Shown in pieces: positions 35,635 to 43,223 of a stretch of DNA of 64,000 nucleotides. Location: contig NZ_CP091788.1 in assembly GCF_022024055.1 (NCBI RefSeq), positions 992,001-1,056,000 of the forward strand, read 5' to 3'. Numbering within the stretch: the first letter of the stretch is position 1; the number at the start of each line of letters is the position of its first letter. Under the pieces are notes generated by a model that saw nothing but the letters and a program-made list of their open reading frames with translations, was not told the DNA's origin and ran no database searches. The position numbers were made by a program, and so were the translations under genes. The DNA comes from Prevotella sp. E2-28. GTDB lineage: Bacteria; Bacteroidota; Bacteroidia; Bacteroidales; Bacteroidaceae.

Positions 35635-37980
35635 ATGAAACTTTTTGCAATGATGTGCACAGCAGCACTTTTGGCAGGCTGCACAGCCTCCACCTCAACA
35701 GATTTGGAACAACGCGTTGATGAACTCTACGACCGTATGTCGCAGGAGGAACGCATTGCTCAACTTCGTAGTATGTATATGGACGAGCTTTTCGACGATG
35801 ACGGGCAACTGGACACCGTGAAATGCCGTGAACTGATACTTAATGGCATCGGCCATTTCTCGCAGTTCTGTATGCAGAAACCTCGTGACCCTAACGATAT
35901 TCGTAATCGTGCGTCAGCCGTACAGAAATGGCTGATAGAAAATACTCCAAATGGTATTCCTGCATTGATGCACGAGGAGGTGCTCTCTGGTATCAATACC
36001 CGTGGTGCCACCATTTATCCCCAGCAGATTGGTCAGGCCTGCTCGTTCAATACCCAACTGGCAGAACTGAAGACACAGCAGACAGCTACCGCCCTTCGTA
36101 AGATGGGTGGCGTGCTCTCGCTCTCGCCGATGGTTGACGTCTGTCACACACCTTCTTTCAATCGTTTGGAGGAATCTTATGGTGAAGATTCTTACCTCTC
36201 AGCTTCTATGGGAGTGGCTTTTGTCAAGGGCTTGCAGCAAGGTGATTTGAAAAAAGGTGTTGGTGCCTGTTCGAAGCACTATCTGGGCTACGGCGGAGGC
36301 GGCGATGCTGATGAGAAAGAACTGATGGAGGAAATATTGATGCCTCATGAGGCAATGATTCGTGTGGCTGGCAGTCGTGCGTTAATGCCTGGCTATCATG
36401 CAATGCTCGATGCTCAGGGTGATACTATGAACTGTGTAGCCAACGGGAAGATATTGCAGGATATTCTGCGTAATTACCTGGGCTTTGATGGTATGGTGGT
36501 CAGCGACTATACTGCTATCGAACAGCTACCGGGCTTCGAGTCGCCTATGGAGCAGGCAGCTGCAGCTATCAATGCAGGCAATGATGTTGATTTCCCCTTT
36601 GGTGCCAATTATCAGTATTTGCAGGAGGGACTTGATAAGGGATTGGTGAAGCCTGAGGCTTTTGAACGTGCCGTAAAGGACGTGCTGCGCTATAAGTTGC
36701 GTGCCGGACTCATGGATGAGAATCCCTATCTTTATAGCACGGAAAATATCATCCTTGATACTCCAGATGAGCGCCAGACCGCCTATCAGATTGCTACACA
36801 ATCAGTAGTGCTGCTTGAGAATAATGGTATTCTTCCCCTCTCAAACAAAAAAATCTTACTCACTGGCCCTAATGCTAACTCTATGTGGGCTATGTGCGGC
36901 GACTATTCTTTCCCTGCTATGTCATATTTCTGGAAGAAGGTTGAGGAAGATCTTGATCATCCTCATATCATAACGCTGTTGGAAGGAATGAAGGCAAAGA
37001 AAGCAGACAATGTCAATATCCTCTACTCGCGTGGCTGTGATTGGACAGAGGAAATAGAGACCGACTTCATTAAAGGTGGTGATGCACGTGCTTGGGAGTA
37101 CGAGATTCTGCATCGTAAGGTTGACTCTGGCGAGAAGGCCGATAAGGCTGAGGCGCTGAAGATGGCTGGTGAGGCTGATGTCATCATTGCTGCTGTTGGC
37201 GAGAATGTCATGCTTTGTGGTGAGAACCGTGATCGTAAGGGTTTGCGCTTGCCAGGCAGTCAGGAAAAGTATGTCGAGGAACTCATTGCTACAGGAAAGC
37301 CCGTCGTGCTGGTGGTCTTCGGTGGTAGGGCACAGGTCATCAGTGGTCTTGCAGAAAAGTGCGCTGCCGTTATTCAGGCATGGTATCCAGGCGAGGAAGG
37401 TGGCAATGCCGTTGCCGATATCCTCTATGGTCACGTATCGCCCTCAGCTAAGCTCGCTGTCAGCTATCCTAACAAGGAAGTCTATGAACCAATGTGCTAT
37501 AACAACCCTTCGTTACTTTCTATTCAGTGGCCCTTCGGTTACGGTATGAGTTACACCTCGTTCGAATATAGCAACTTACAGATAGCTAACAGCGAACAGT
37601 CAATAGAAACGGGTAGTATTGCCCTTACCTTTGATGTGAAGAATACAGGTAAGATGGCTGCTGATGAGATCGCACAGATTTATCTGTCGCCAACGGAGGA
37701 TAGTCAGAATATCCGTCCTGTTCAACTGCAAGGCTTTGCACGTGTTAGTCTGCAGCCTGGTGAGACAAAGACCGTCAGCGTAAAGCTCTATTTCGACCAA
37801 TTTGGATTCTATCAAAATGATGGTGGTCAGCGCTCTTGGAACGTGTTGCCTGGAACCTATCTTATCAAGGTTGGTGCCTCTTCAGTTGATTTCCGTCTGC
37901 AACAACAAATTACGCTTACGGGTAAACCCGTCAGCAAGCCTCTGCGAGAAAACTATTTCTCGGAGGTAACAGTATTATAA
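35635..37980 (+). CDS. GH3 beta-glycosidase, lipoprotein
   Basis: The protein has 781 residues from ATG 35635. A lipobox LLAGC (about 14-18) marks it as a membrane lipoprotein. The GH3 N-domain shows GACSKHYLGYGGGG (about 222-235) and the nucleophile Asp in GMVVSDYTAI (about 287-296). Then come the alpha/beta sandwich and a fibronectin-III-like end (FGYGMSYTSFEYSNL and following). It hydrolyses beta-linked glucosides or xylosides; the substrate is not fixed by sequence. It forms a one-gene unit between the two rhamnose clusters. Confidence 0.92.
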   Translation: MKLFAMMCTAALLAGCTASTSTDLEQRVDELYDRMSQEERIAQLRSMYMDELFDDDGQLDTVKCRELILNGIGHFSQFCMQKPRDPNDIRNRASAVQKWLIENTPNGIPALMHEEVLSGINTRGATIYPQQIGQACSFNTQLAELKTQQTATALRKMGGVLSLSPMVDVCHTPSFNRLEESYGEDSYLSASMGVAFVKGLQQGDLKKGVGACSKHYLGYGGGGDADEKELMEEILMPHEAMIRVAGSRALMPGYHAMLDAQGDTMNCVANGKILQDILRNYLGFDGMVVSDYTAIEQLPGFESPMEQAAAAINAGNDVDFPFGANYQYLQEGLDKGLVKPEAFERAVKDVLRYKLRAGLMDENPYLYSTENIILDTPDERQTAYQIATQSVVLLENNGILPLSNKKILLTGPNANSMWAMCGDYSFPAMSYFWKKVEEDLDHPHIITLLEGMKAKKADNVNILYSRGCDWTEEIETDFIKGGDARAWEYEILHRKVDSGEKADKAEALKMAGEADVIIAAVGENVMLCGENRDRKGLRLPGSQEKYVEELIATGKPVVLVVFGGRAQVISGLAEKCAAVIQAWYPGEEGGNAVADILYGHVSPSAKLAVSYPNKEVYEPMCYNNPSLLSIQWPFGYGMSYTSFEYSNLQIANSEQSIETGSIALTFDVKNTGKMAADEIAQIYLSPTEDSQNIRPVQLQGFARVSLQPGETKTVSVKLYFDQFGFYQNDGGQRSWNVLPGTYLIKVGASSVDFRLQQQITLTGKPVSKPLRENYFSEVTVL

Positions 37981-37995
37981 AACCTCAAAAAAGAA

Positions 37996-38022
37996 AGCTC
38001 TCGATTCCACGAATCGAGAGCT
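37996..38022. terminator. Terminator between GH3 and rhaI
   Basis: AGCTCTCGATTC (37996-38007) pairs perfectly with GAATCGAGAGCT (38011-38022), followed by CTTTTATT. It serves convergent genes. Confidence 0.92.
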
Positions 38023-38052
38023 CTTTTATTATATAATAATATGTACGTGCGA

Positions 38053-39303
38053 TTATCGCTTGCTAGTTACGTTCTTTTCATACTGCTGGATAGCTGCGAT
38101 GAACTCTTCGCCAACGGGCACGTTGTTCTTCAGGTTGAAGTAATCGAACACGGCGCCGAAAGGCATAGACTTAGCCTCTTCCATCAGGGCGAGACGCTCG
38201 AAGTACTGACCATTATCCTCATATTCACGTAGCTTGGCCTTGGGCTCGAGTAGAGCCTGGAGGATACACTTCTGAGTAGCACGGCTACCAATGATGTAAG
38301 CACCGATGCGGTTGATAGAAGCATCGAAGTAGTCGAGACCTACGTGAGCACGATCCAAAGCATCAGAGCGAACGAGCTCCTTGAAGAGGTCGAGTGTCTG
38401 GTCGTTCATGATGGTAACGTGGTCAGAGTCCCAACGAACGGGGCGAGATACGTGGAGCATCAGCTCTGGTACATACATCAGCAGGGTTGAAACGAAGTCA
38501 GATACGTTTTCTGTCTGCTCGTAGTGACCGGTATCAATAGTGTACATCTGCTTGCGGGTAGCGCAGTAAGCGGTGTAGAAATCGTGTGAACCTACGGTGT
38601 AGCTCTCCAGGCCGATACCAAACAGCTTAGCCTCAAAGCAGTTCTTCACGCCATCGAGTTTCTCTTCCATAATCTCGTCGAGAGAAGCTGCGAGCAGTTC
38701 GCGGTATTTCTTACGCTGTACGGGCATATCCTTGCTTCCGTCGTGTACCCAGATGTTCATGATACAGGGATCGTTCTGTGCCTTACCCATAGCATCGGCA
38801 ATGCGACGGCAGCGCTTGGTATGCTCAATCCAGAAGTCACGGATGCTCTTGTCGGGGTTGCTCAGCGTGAGGTCGCCGCTCTTCGGGTGTGAGAATGAAG
38901 TTGAGTTGAAGTCGAGTTTCATGTTGTTCTCCTTAGCCCACTGAATCCAACTCTGGAAGTGCTCTACGCCTACTTCGTCGCGATCAACGAACTTGCCTCC
39001 GAAGTCGCCATAGATTTCGTGTAGGTTCAGACGGTGGTTACCACCGAGCAGGGTTTTTACGAATTCGATGTCCTGACGTACCTCATCGATATTACGGGCA
39101 CGACCAGGATAGTTTCCTGTGGTCTGGATACCGCCAGAGAGGGCTTCGTTGCGCTCGAAACCCACTACGTCGTCGGTCTGCCAGCAATGTAGTGATATCT
39201 GCTGCTTCTGGAGCAGGTCAAGTACTGCGTCGGTATCAACACCAATAGCTGCATAGCGATCTTTCGCTACGGCATAAGCTTTTTCAATCAGTTCTGCTTT
39301 CAT
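38053..39303 (-). CDS. rhaI: L-rhamnose isomerase
   Basis: The protein has 416 residues, the normal length. It starts with the family's AYAVAKDRYAAIGVDTDAVL. It contains SLHCWQTDDVVGFE (about 35-48), LNLHEIYGDFGG and MLHVSRPVRWDSDHV, the metal-binding and substrate segments. It converts L-rhamnose to L-rhamnulose. It lies 13 bp after rhaB on the same strand, so it is in the same operon. Also called rhaA. Confidence 0.95.
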   Translation of the reverse strand: MKAELIEKAYAVAKDRYAAIGVDTDAVLDLLQKQQISLHCWQTDDVVGFERNEALSGGIQTTGNYPGRARNIDEVRQDIEFVKTLLGGNHRLNLHEIYGDFGGKFVDRDEVGVEHFQSWIQWAKENNMKLDFNSTSFSHPKSGDLTLSNPDKSIRDFWIEHTKRCRRIADAMGKAQNDPCIMNIWVHDGSKDMPVQRKKYRELLAASLDEIMEEKLDGVKNCFEAKLFGIGLESYTVGSHDFYTAYCATRKQMYTIDTGHYEQTENVSDFVSTLLMYVPELMLHVSRPVRWDSDHVTIMNDQTLDLFKELVRSDALDRAHVGLDYFDASINRIGAYIIGSRATQKCILQALLEPKAKLREYEDNGQYFERLALMEEAKSMPFGAVFDYFNLKNNVPVGEEFIAAIQQYEKNVTSKR

Positions 39304-39316
39304 TTGTTTTGGATAT

Positions 39317-40798
39317 TTATTTGTTTGTTATATTTAGATACTTATCGAATGCAGCATCCCAAGCTGCTTTGTCTTGTGGCTCATATTTTACGAGCTCAAT
39401 GCTGTTGGCTATAATCTGGCGCATTTGCCAGATATCATCAACAAGGCCGGCGGCCTTAGCCTGCAGCATGATGTTACCGATAGCGGTGCACTCCTGAGGA
39501 CCGGCAAAGACGGTGGCACCAGTAGAGTTGGCGGTAAACTGGTTCAGGTACTTGTTGAGTGAACCACCACCGATGATGTGGAGAACATCCAGACGGAAAG
39601 GAGCAAACTCCTGCATCCATTGGAAAACCTGGCGATAGCGGAGAGCCAGCGAGTCGAAGATGCATCGGCAGATTTCTGCAGGTGTCTCGGGCACAGGCTG
39701 ATTGGTATCACGACAATATTTCTGGATGGCACCAATCATAGAAGAAGGTGCTGCAAAAGCTGCGTCATCTGGATTGATGAGTGAGCGGAAAGGCTCTACG
39801 GTCATAGCCTGCCCCTGCAACTCGGGGTGAGAGAGCTTGCGCACTTCCTCAGGCCACTCCAGTCGGCAGCGTTCGTAGAGCCACATGCCACAGATGTTCT
39901 TCAAGAAGCGGGTGGTACCCTCAATGCCGCCCTCGTTGGTGAAATTGCGCTCATACGAGAGGTCGTTGATGATTGCATCCTTGGTCTCGATACCCATGAG
40001 GCTCCACGTGCCGCTTGAGAGATAGGCAAACATCTCATCCTTGGCGGGTACGGCAGCAACGGCAGAGCCTGTGTCGTGACCAGCAACGGCGATGACAGGC
40101 ACAGGGCCAAGACCCGTGAGACGCTGTACTTCATCAGTGAGAACACCAATCAGGGTGCCTGGGTTCACCATCTTGCCAAACTTAGAGCGGGTGAGGCCCA
40201 GCGAGTTAAGCAGACGCTCGTCGAGTTGTTTGGTACGTGGGTCGAGAAGCTGAGAGGTTGAAGCGATAGTATATTCGCACACCTCGTTGCCTGTGAGCAT
40301 CCAACTAAGGGCATCGGGTACGAAGAGAATCTTCGAGGCATTGCGGAAAGCTGAGTTGCCCTCGCGCTTCATAGCATAAAGCTGGAAGATGGAGTTGAAG
40401 TTCATAAACTGAATACCCGTCACGTCGTAAACCTCTTTCTTGGAAATAACGTGCTTCAGGTAGTCGTCCATGGCGTCAAACGTGATAGGATCGCGATAGG
40501 CACGAGGATTTCTAAGGATAGCACCATCGTCGCCAATGAATACGAAATCAACGCCCCAGGTGTCGATTCCTATAGAGGTGATCTCCAGTCCGCGTTGGGC
40601 TACCTCTTTTAGTCCGCGAATAATCTCAAAGTAAAGGGCATAGATATCCCAATAGTAGTGACCACCCTGTTCAATGAGATTATTTGGGAAACGAGTCACC
40701 TCTTCCAACTCAAATTTACCGTTCTCTATATGGCCGATAATAGTACGTCCACTAGTGGCGCCAAGGTCTACGGCAAAGAAATATTTTTTATTTTCCAT
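39317..40798 (-). CDS. rhaB: Rhamnulokinase
   Basis: The protein has 493 residues of the FGGY kinase family. FFAVDLGATSGRTI (about 6-19) is the phosphate-1 loop. GIDTWGVDFVFI (about 77-88) carries the sugar-binding Asp. VIAVAGHDTGSAVAAVPA (about 230-247) holds the catalytic Asp, and HIIGGGSLNKYLNQFTAN the adenosine site. It phosphorylates L-rhamnulose at O1. It is the first gene of rhaB-rhaI. Together with rhaT and rhaD nearby, a full import-to-aldolase route is present. Confidence 0.95.
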   Translation of the reverse strand: MENKKYFFAVDLGATSGRTIIGHIENGKFELEEVTRFPNNLIEQGGHYYWDIYALYFEIIRGLKEVAQRGLEITSIGIDTWGVDFVFIGDDGAILRNPRAYRDPITFDAMDDYLKHVISKKEVYDVTGIQFMNFNSIFQLYAMKREGNSAFRNASKILFVPDALSWMLTGNEVCEYTIASTSQLLDPRTKQLDERLLNSLGLTRSKFGKMVNPGTLIGVLTDEVQRLTGLGPVPVIAVAGHDTGSAVAAVPAKDEMFAYLSSGTWSLMGIETKDAIINDLSYERNFTNEGGIEGTTRFLKNICGMWLYERCRLEWPEEVRKLSHPELQGQAMTVEPFRSLINPDDAAFAAPSSMIGAIQKYCRDTNQPVPETPAEICRCIFDSLALRYRQVFQWMQEFAPFRLDVLHIIGGGSLNKYLNQFTANSTGATVFAGPQECTAIGNIMLQAKAAGLVDDIWQMRQIIANSIELVKYEPQDKAAWDAAFDKYLNITNK

Positions 40799-40830
40799 TA
40801 AATGTTTTAGTGTTTTAGCTTAACTGCCCA

Positions 40831-40838
40831 CAAAAGTA
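40831..40838 (-). promoter_or_regulatory. -7 promoter box for rhaB-rhaI
   Basis: TACTTTTG reads leftward, 33 bp before the rhaB start codon. Confidence 0.6.
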
Positions 40839-40911
40839 CATACTTTCGCCCATTATTGACATCATAATTTGATTTTTGGGCATAGTTTTTTGTTTGAACC
40901 ACTTTTTTTCG

Positions 40912-40919
40912 TACTTTTG
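40912..40919 (+). promoter_or_regulatory. -7 promoter box for nhaD
   Basis: TACTTTTG reads rightward, ~50 bp before the nhaD start codon. Confidence 0.6.
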
Positions 40920-40969
40920 CAGCCAATTTGAAGTAAAGACCTATATAATATTAAAATATTCACTAGAAA

Positions 40970-42295
40970 ATGACTTTTACCGTATTGATTATCACACTAT
41001 TTGTAGTGGGCTATCTGTGCATAGCCTTGGAGAGTGTGTTTGAAATTAACAAGGCGGCTATCGCCCTGTTGATGTGTGTGGGGTGCTGGACATTGCTGAT
41101 GGTTGGCGTACAGGGCTTTTTCCCTGAAGTGGCTGATGGCGTAAGTTATGTGACAGAGCGCATTCAGCATCATCTGGGTGATGCCGGCGAGACGCTGTTT
41201 TTCCTGATGGGCGCAATGACCATTGTGGAGATTGTTGACTCTAATGGCGGTTTTAATTTTGTGCGTGATGCCATCAAGACACGCTCGAAACGTAAGTTGA
41301 TGTGGCGTGTGGCCTTTATGACATTCTTCCTGTCGGCCATATTGGACAATCTGACCACTAGTATCGTGATGATTATGGTGCTGCGCAAACTCGTGCAGAG
41401 CCGCGAGGAGCGTCTGATTTATGCAGGCTTGATTATCATCTCGGCTAACTCGGGTGGTGCTTTTTCTCCCATTGGCGATGTGACTACCATCATGCTGTGG
41501 ATTAAGGGCGTGATAACAACGCAGGGCGTACTGAGTGAGATTTTTATTCCATCGTTGGTATCGATGATCATTCCAGCGGCTATCCTGAGCTTGCAGTTGA
41601 AAGGCAAGTTTGATAAGGAACAGAACCTACCGAAGTCAGAAGTGAGTCATTTTACATCAAATCAGCGCAACGTGATTTTCTGGTTGGGTGTTGGCGGACT
41701 AGTCTTCGTGCCTGTATTTAAGACAATTACACACCTGCCACCGTTTATGGGCATCTTGTTGGTACTGGGCTTGTTGTGGACTGTAACGGAGATTTTCCAC
41801 CGTATGCAGAATACGTCCGAGGATGATACGATGGCTAAGCGTGTGTCAGACCTACTGTCGAAGATAGACCTTTCTACGATTATGTTCTTCTTGGGTATCC
41901 TGATGGCTGTAGCCGTATTGCAGGAAATAGGTGTGCTGACATCAATGGGCGAGGGCCTGAATGAGGCCTTTGCAGGCAACTATTATCTGATTAACGGTAT
42001 CATTGGCGTGCTGTCGTCAATTGTAGATAACGTGCCTCTGGTGGCTGGTTGTATGGGTATGTATCCTGTGGCTGCCGATGGCGCAATGGCCGTTGATGGT
42101 ATCTTCTGGCAGTTGTTGGCTTACTGTGCAGGCGTAGGCGGTTCAATGCTGATTATAGGCAGTGCCGCAGGCGTTGTTGTCATGGGATTGGAGAAGATAA
42201 CCTTCGGCTGGTATCTAAAGAAAATAACGTGGATAGCTTTCGTGGGTTATCTTGCGGGAATAGGCTGCTACTGGTTAGAGAAACTAATCTTCTAA
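40970..42295 (+). CDS. nhaD: Sodium/proton antiporter NhaD
   Basis: The protein has 441 residues with about 12 hydrophobic helices, in the ArsB/NhaD ion-transporter superfamily. FLSAILDNLTTSIVMIMVL (about 122-140) and SIVDNVPLVAGCMGM (about 355-369) are the paired DN-containing motifs of this family. ANSGGAFSPIGDVTTIMLW is the second conserved segment. It exports Na+ in exchange for protons. It is a single-gene unit with its own promoter and terminator. Confidence 0.9.
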   Translation: MTFTVLIITLFVVGYLCIALESVFEINKAAIALLMCVGCWTLLMVGVQGFFPEVADGVSYVTERIQHHLGDAGETLFFLMGAMTIVEIVDSNGGFNFVRDAIKTRSKRKLMWRVAFMTFFLSAILDNLTTSIVMIMVLRKLVQSREERLIYAGLIIISANSGGAFSPIGDVTTIMLWIKGVITTQGVLSEIFIPSLVSMIIPAAILSLQLKGKFDKEQNLPKSEVSHFTSNQRNVIFWLGVGGLVFVPVFKTITHLPPFMGILLVLGLLWTVTEIFHRMQNTSEDDTMAKRVSDLLSKIDLSTIMFFLGILMAVAVLQEIGVLTSMGEGLNEAFAGNYYLINGIIGVLSSIVDNVPLVAGCMGMYPVAADGAMAVDGIFWQLLAYCAGVGGSMLIIGSAAGVVVMGLEKITFGWYLKKITWIAFVGYLAGIGCYWLEKLIF

Positions 42296-42303
42296 TAACA
42301 GAT

Positions 42304-42329
42304 AATGGCGAGGATGATTCCTCGCCATT
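42304..42329. terminator. Terminator between nhaD and the AraC gene
   Basis: AATGGCGAGGA (42304-42314) pairs with TCCTCGCCATT (42319-42329), followed by ATTATTG. The AraC stop lies immediately beyond, so this also ends the leftward operon. Confidence 0.88.
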
Positions 42330-42330
42330 A

Positions 42331-43203
42331 TTATTGATTACGTAGCTCGCTGGGTTTGCGTCCCGTTTTCAGTTTGAACTTCGCTGAGAAATAGTCAGGT
42401 GACTCAAAATTGAGTTGGTAGGCTATTTCCTTGATGCTCATATCTGTCGTAGAAAGCAGTTCCTTAGCTCGCTGCAAGCGCAAATCCTGCTGGTAGGTAG
42501 CAGGAGAGAGGCCTGTATGCTCCTTGAACAGCTTACGGAAGTTGCTGTAACTGACGCCCAGTTCCTCGGCCACTTCCTGAATGCTCAGTGAACTCTCTAA
42601 CGATTCACGGATGCGTAGGCGGGCTTTGTTGATCATATCTACATGCGTTTGGTTACGGCTTTTCAGTTCAATATTACGTTCCAGGGAGTACATCATGCCA
42701 ATGAGATGATTAACAATGCCTGCCATCAACTGCTGTGAGTAGGCTCCTTCTTCTAAAGCCGTGTTGTAAGCCTGTTTGTATAGACTGACTACAGAATCGG
42801 AGAAGCCTACATGGTAAATTGGCTTTGTGGGGGAAAGGAAATTAGCACGAACACGGGCATCCATGTTGTCTCCCTTGAAACCAATCCAGTATTTCTTCCA
42901 TCCATGAGGACCTGTGGGGTGGTAACTGTGCCATTCACCAGGGAAGAGGAGGAAAAAATCGCCCTCCTTCAGGTGAGCCTCAGGTACGGTGCGGCTGTGG
43001 AAGATGCCTTCACCTTCTATAATATATAGCAATTGGTACTCTGATAAAATGCGTCCCTTCTCTAACTCAAAGTAATAACCATCAGCATGCCCTCGAGTAG
43101 GGTAGGGATCGTTAGGTCCAATCTCTTCATAGCCTATTGTCGTAACGGTGAGACCCCATAGGGCATCACGTTCGTTAGACAACATATATTTACTTATTTG
43201 CAT
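42331..43203 (-). CDS. AraC-family regulator
   Basis: The protein has 290 residues from ATG 43203; a longer ORF to 43254 would overlap the kinase gene by 31 bp. An N-terminal cupin-like sensing domain (about 25-140; GDFFLLFPGEWHSYHP) is followed by the double helix-turn-helix (about 190-285; SIQEVAEELGVSYSNFRKLF and IKEIAYQLNFESPDYFSAKF). It binds DNA in response to a small ligand. The nearby rhamnose genes make it a candidate rhamnose regulator. Alternatively it serves the two sensor kinases, since it is the third gene of their operon. Confidence 0.88.
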   Translation of the reverse strand: MQISKYMLSNERDALWGLTVTTIGYEEIGPNDPYPTRGHADGYYFELEKGRILSEYQLLYIIEGEGIFHSRTVPEAHLKEGDFFLLFPGEWHSYHPTGPHGWKKYWIGFKGDNMDARVRANFLSPTKPIYHVGFSDSVVSLYKQAYNTALEEGAYSQQLMAGIVNHLIGMMYSLERNIELKSRNQTHVDMINKARLRIRESLESSLSIQEVAEELGVSYSNFRKLFKEHTGLSPATYQQDLRLQRAKELLSTTDMSIKEIAYQLNFESPDYFSAKFKLKTGRKPSELRNQ

Positions 43204-43223
43204 AGTTTTGTAGGGTATAGTAT

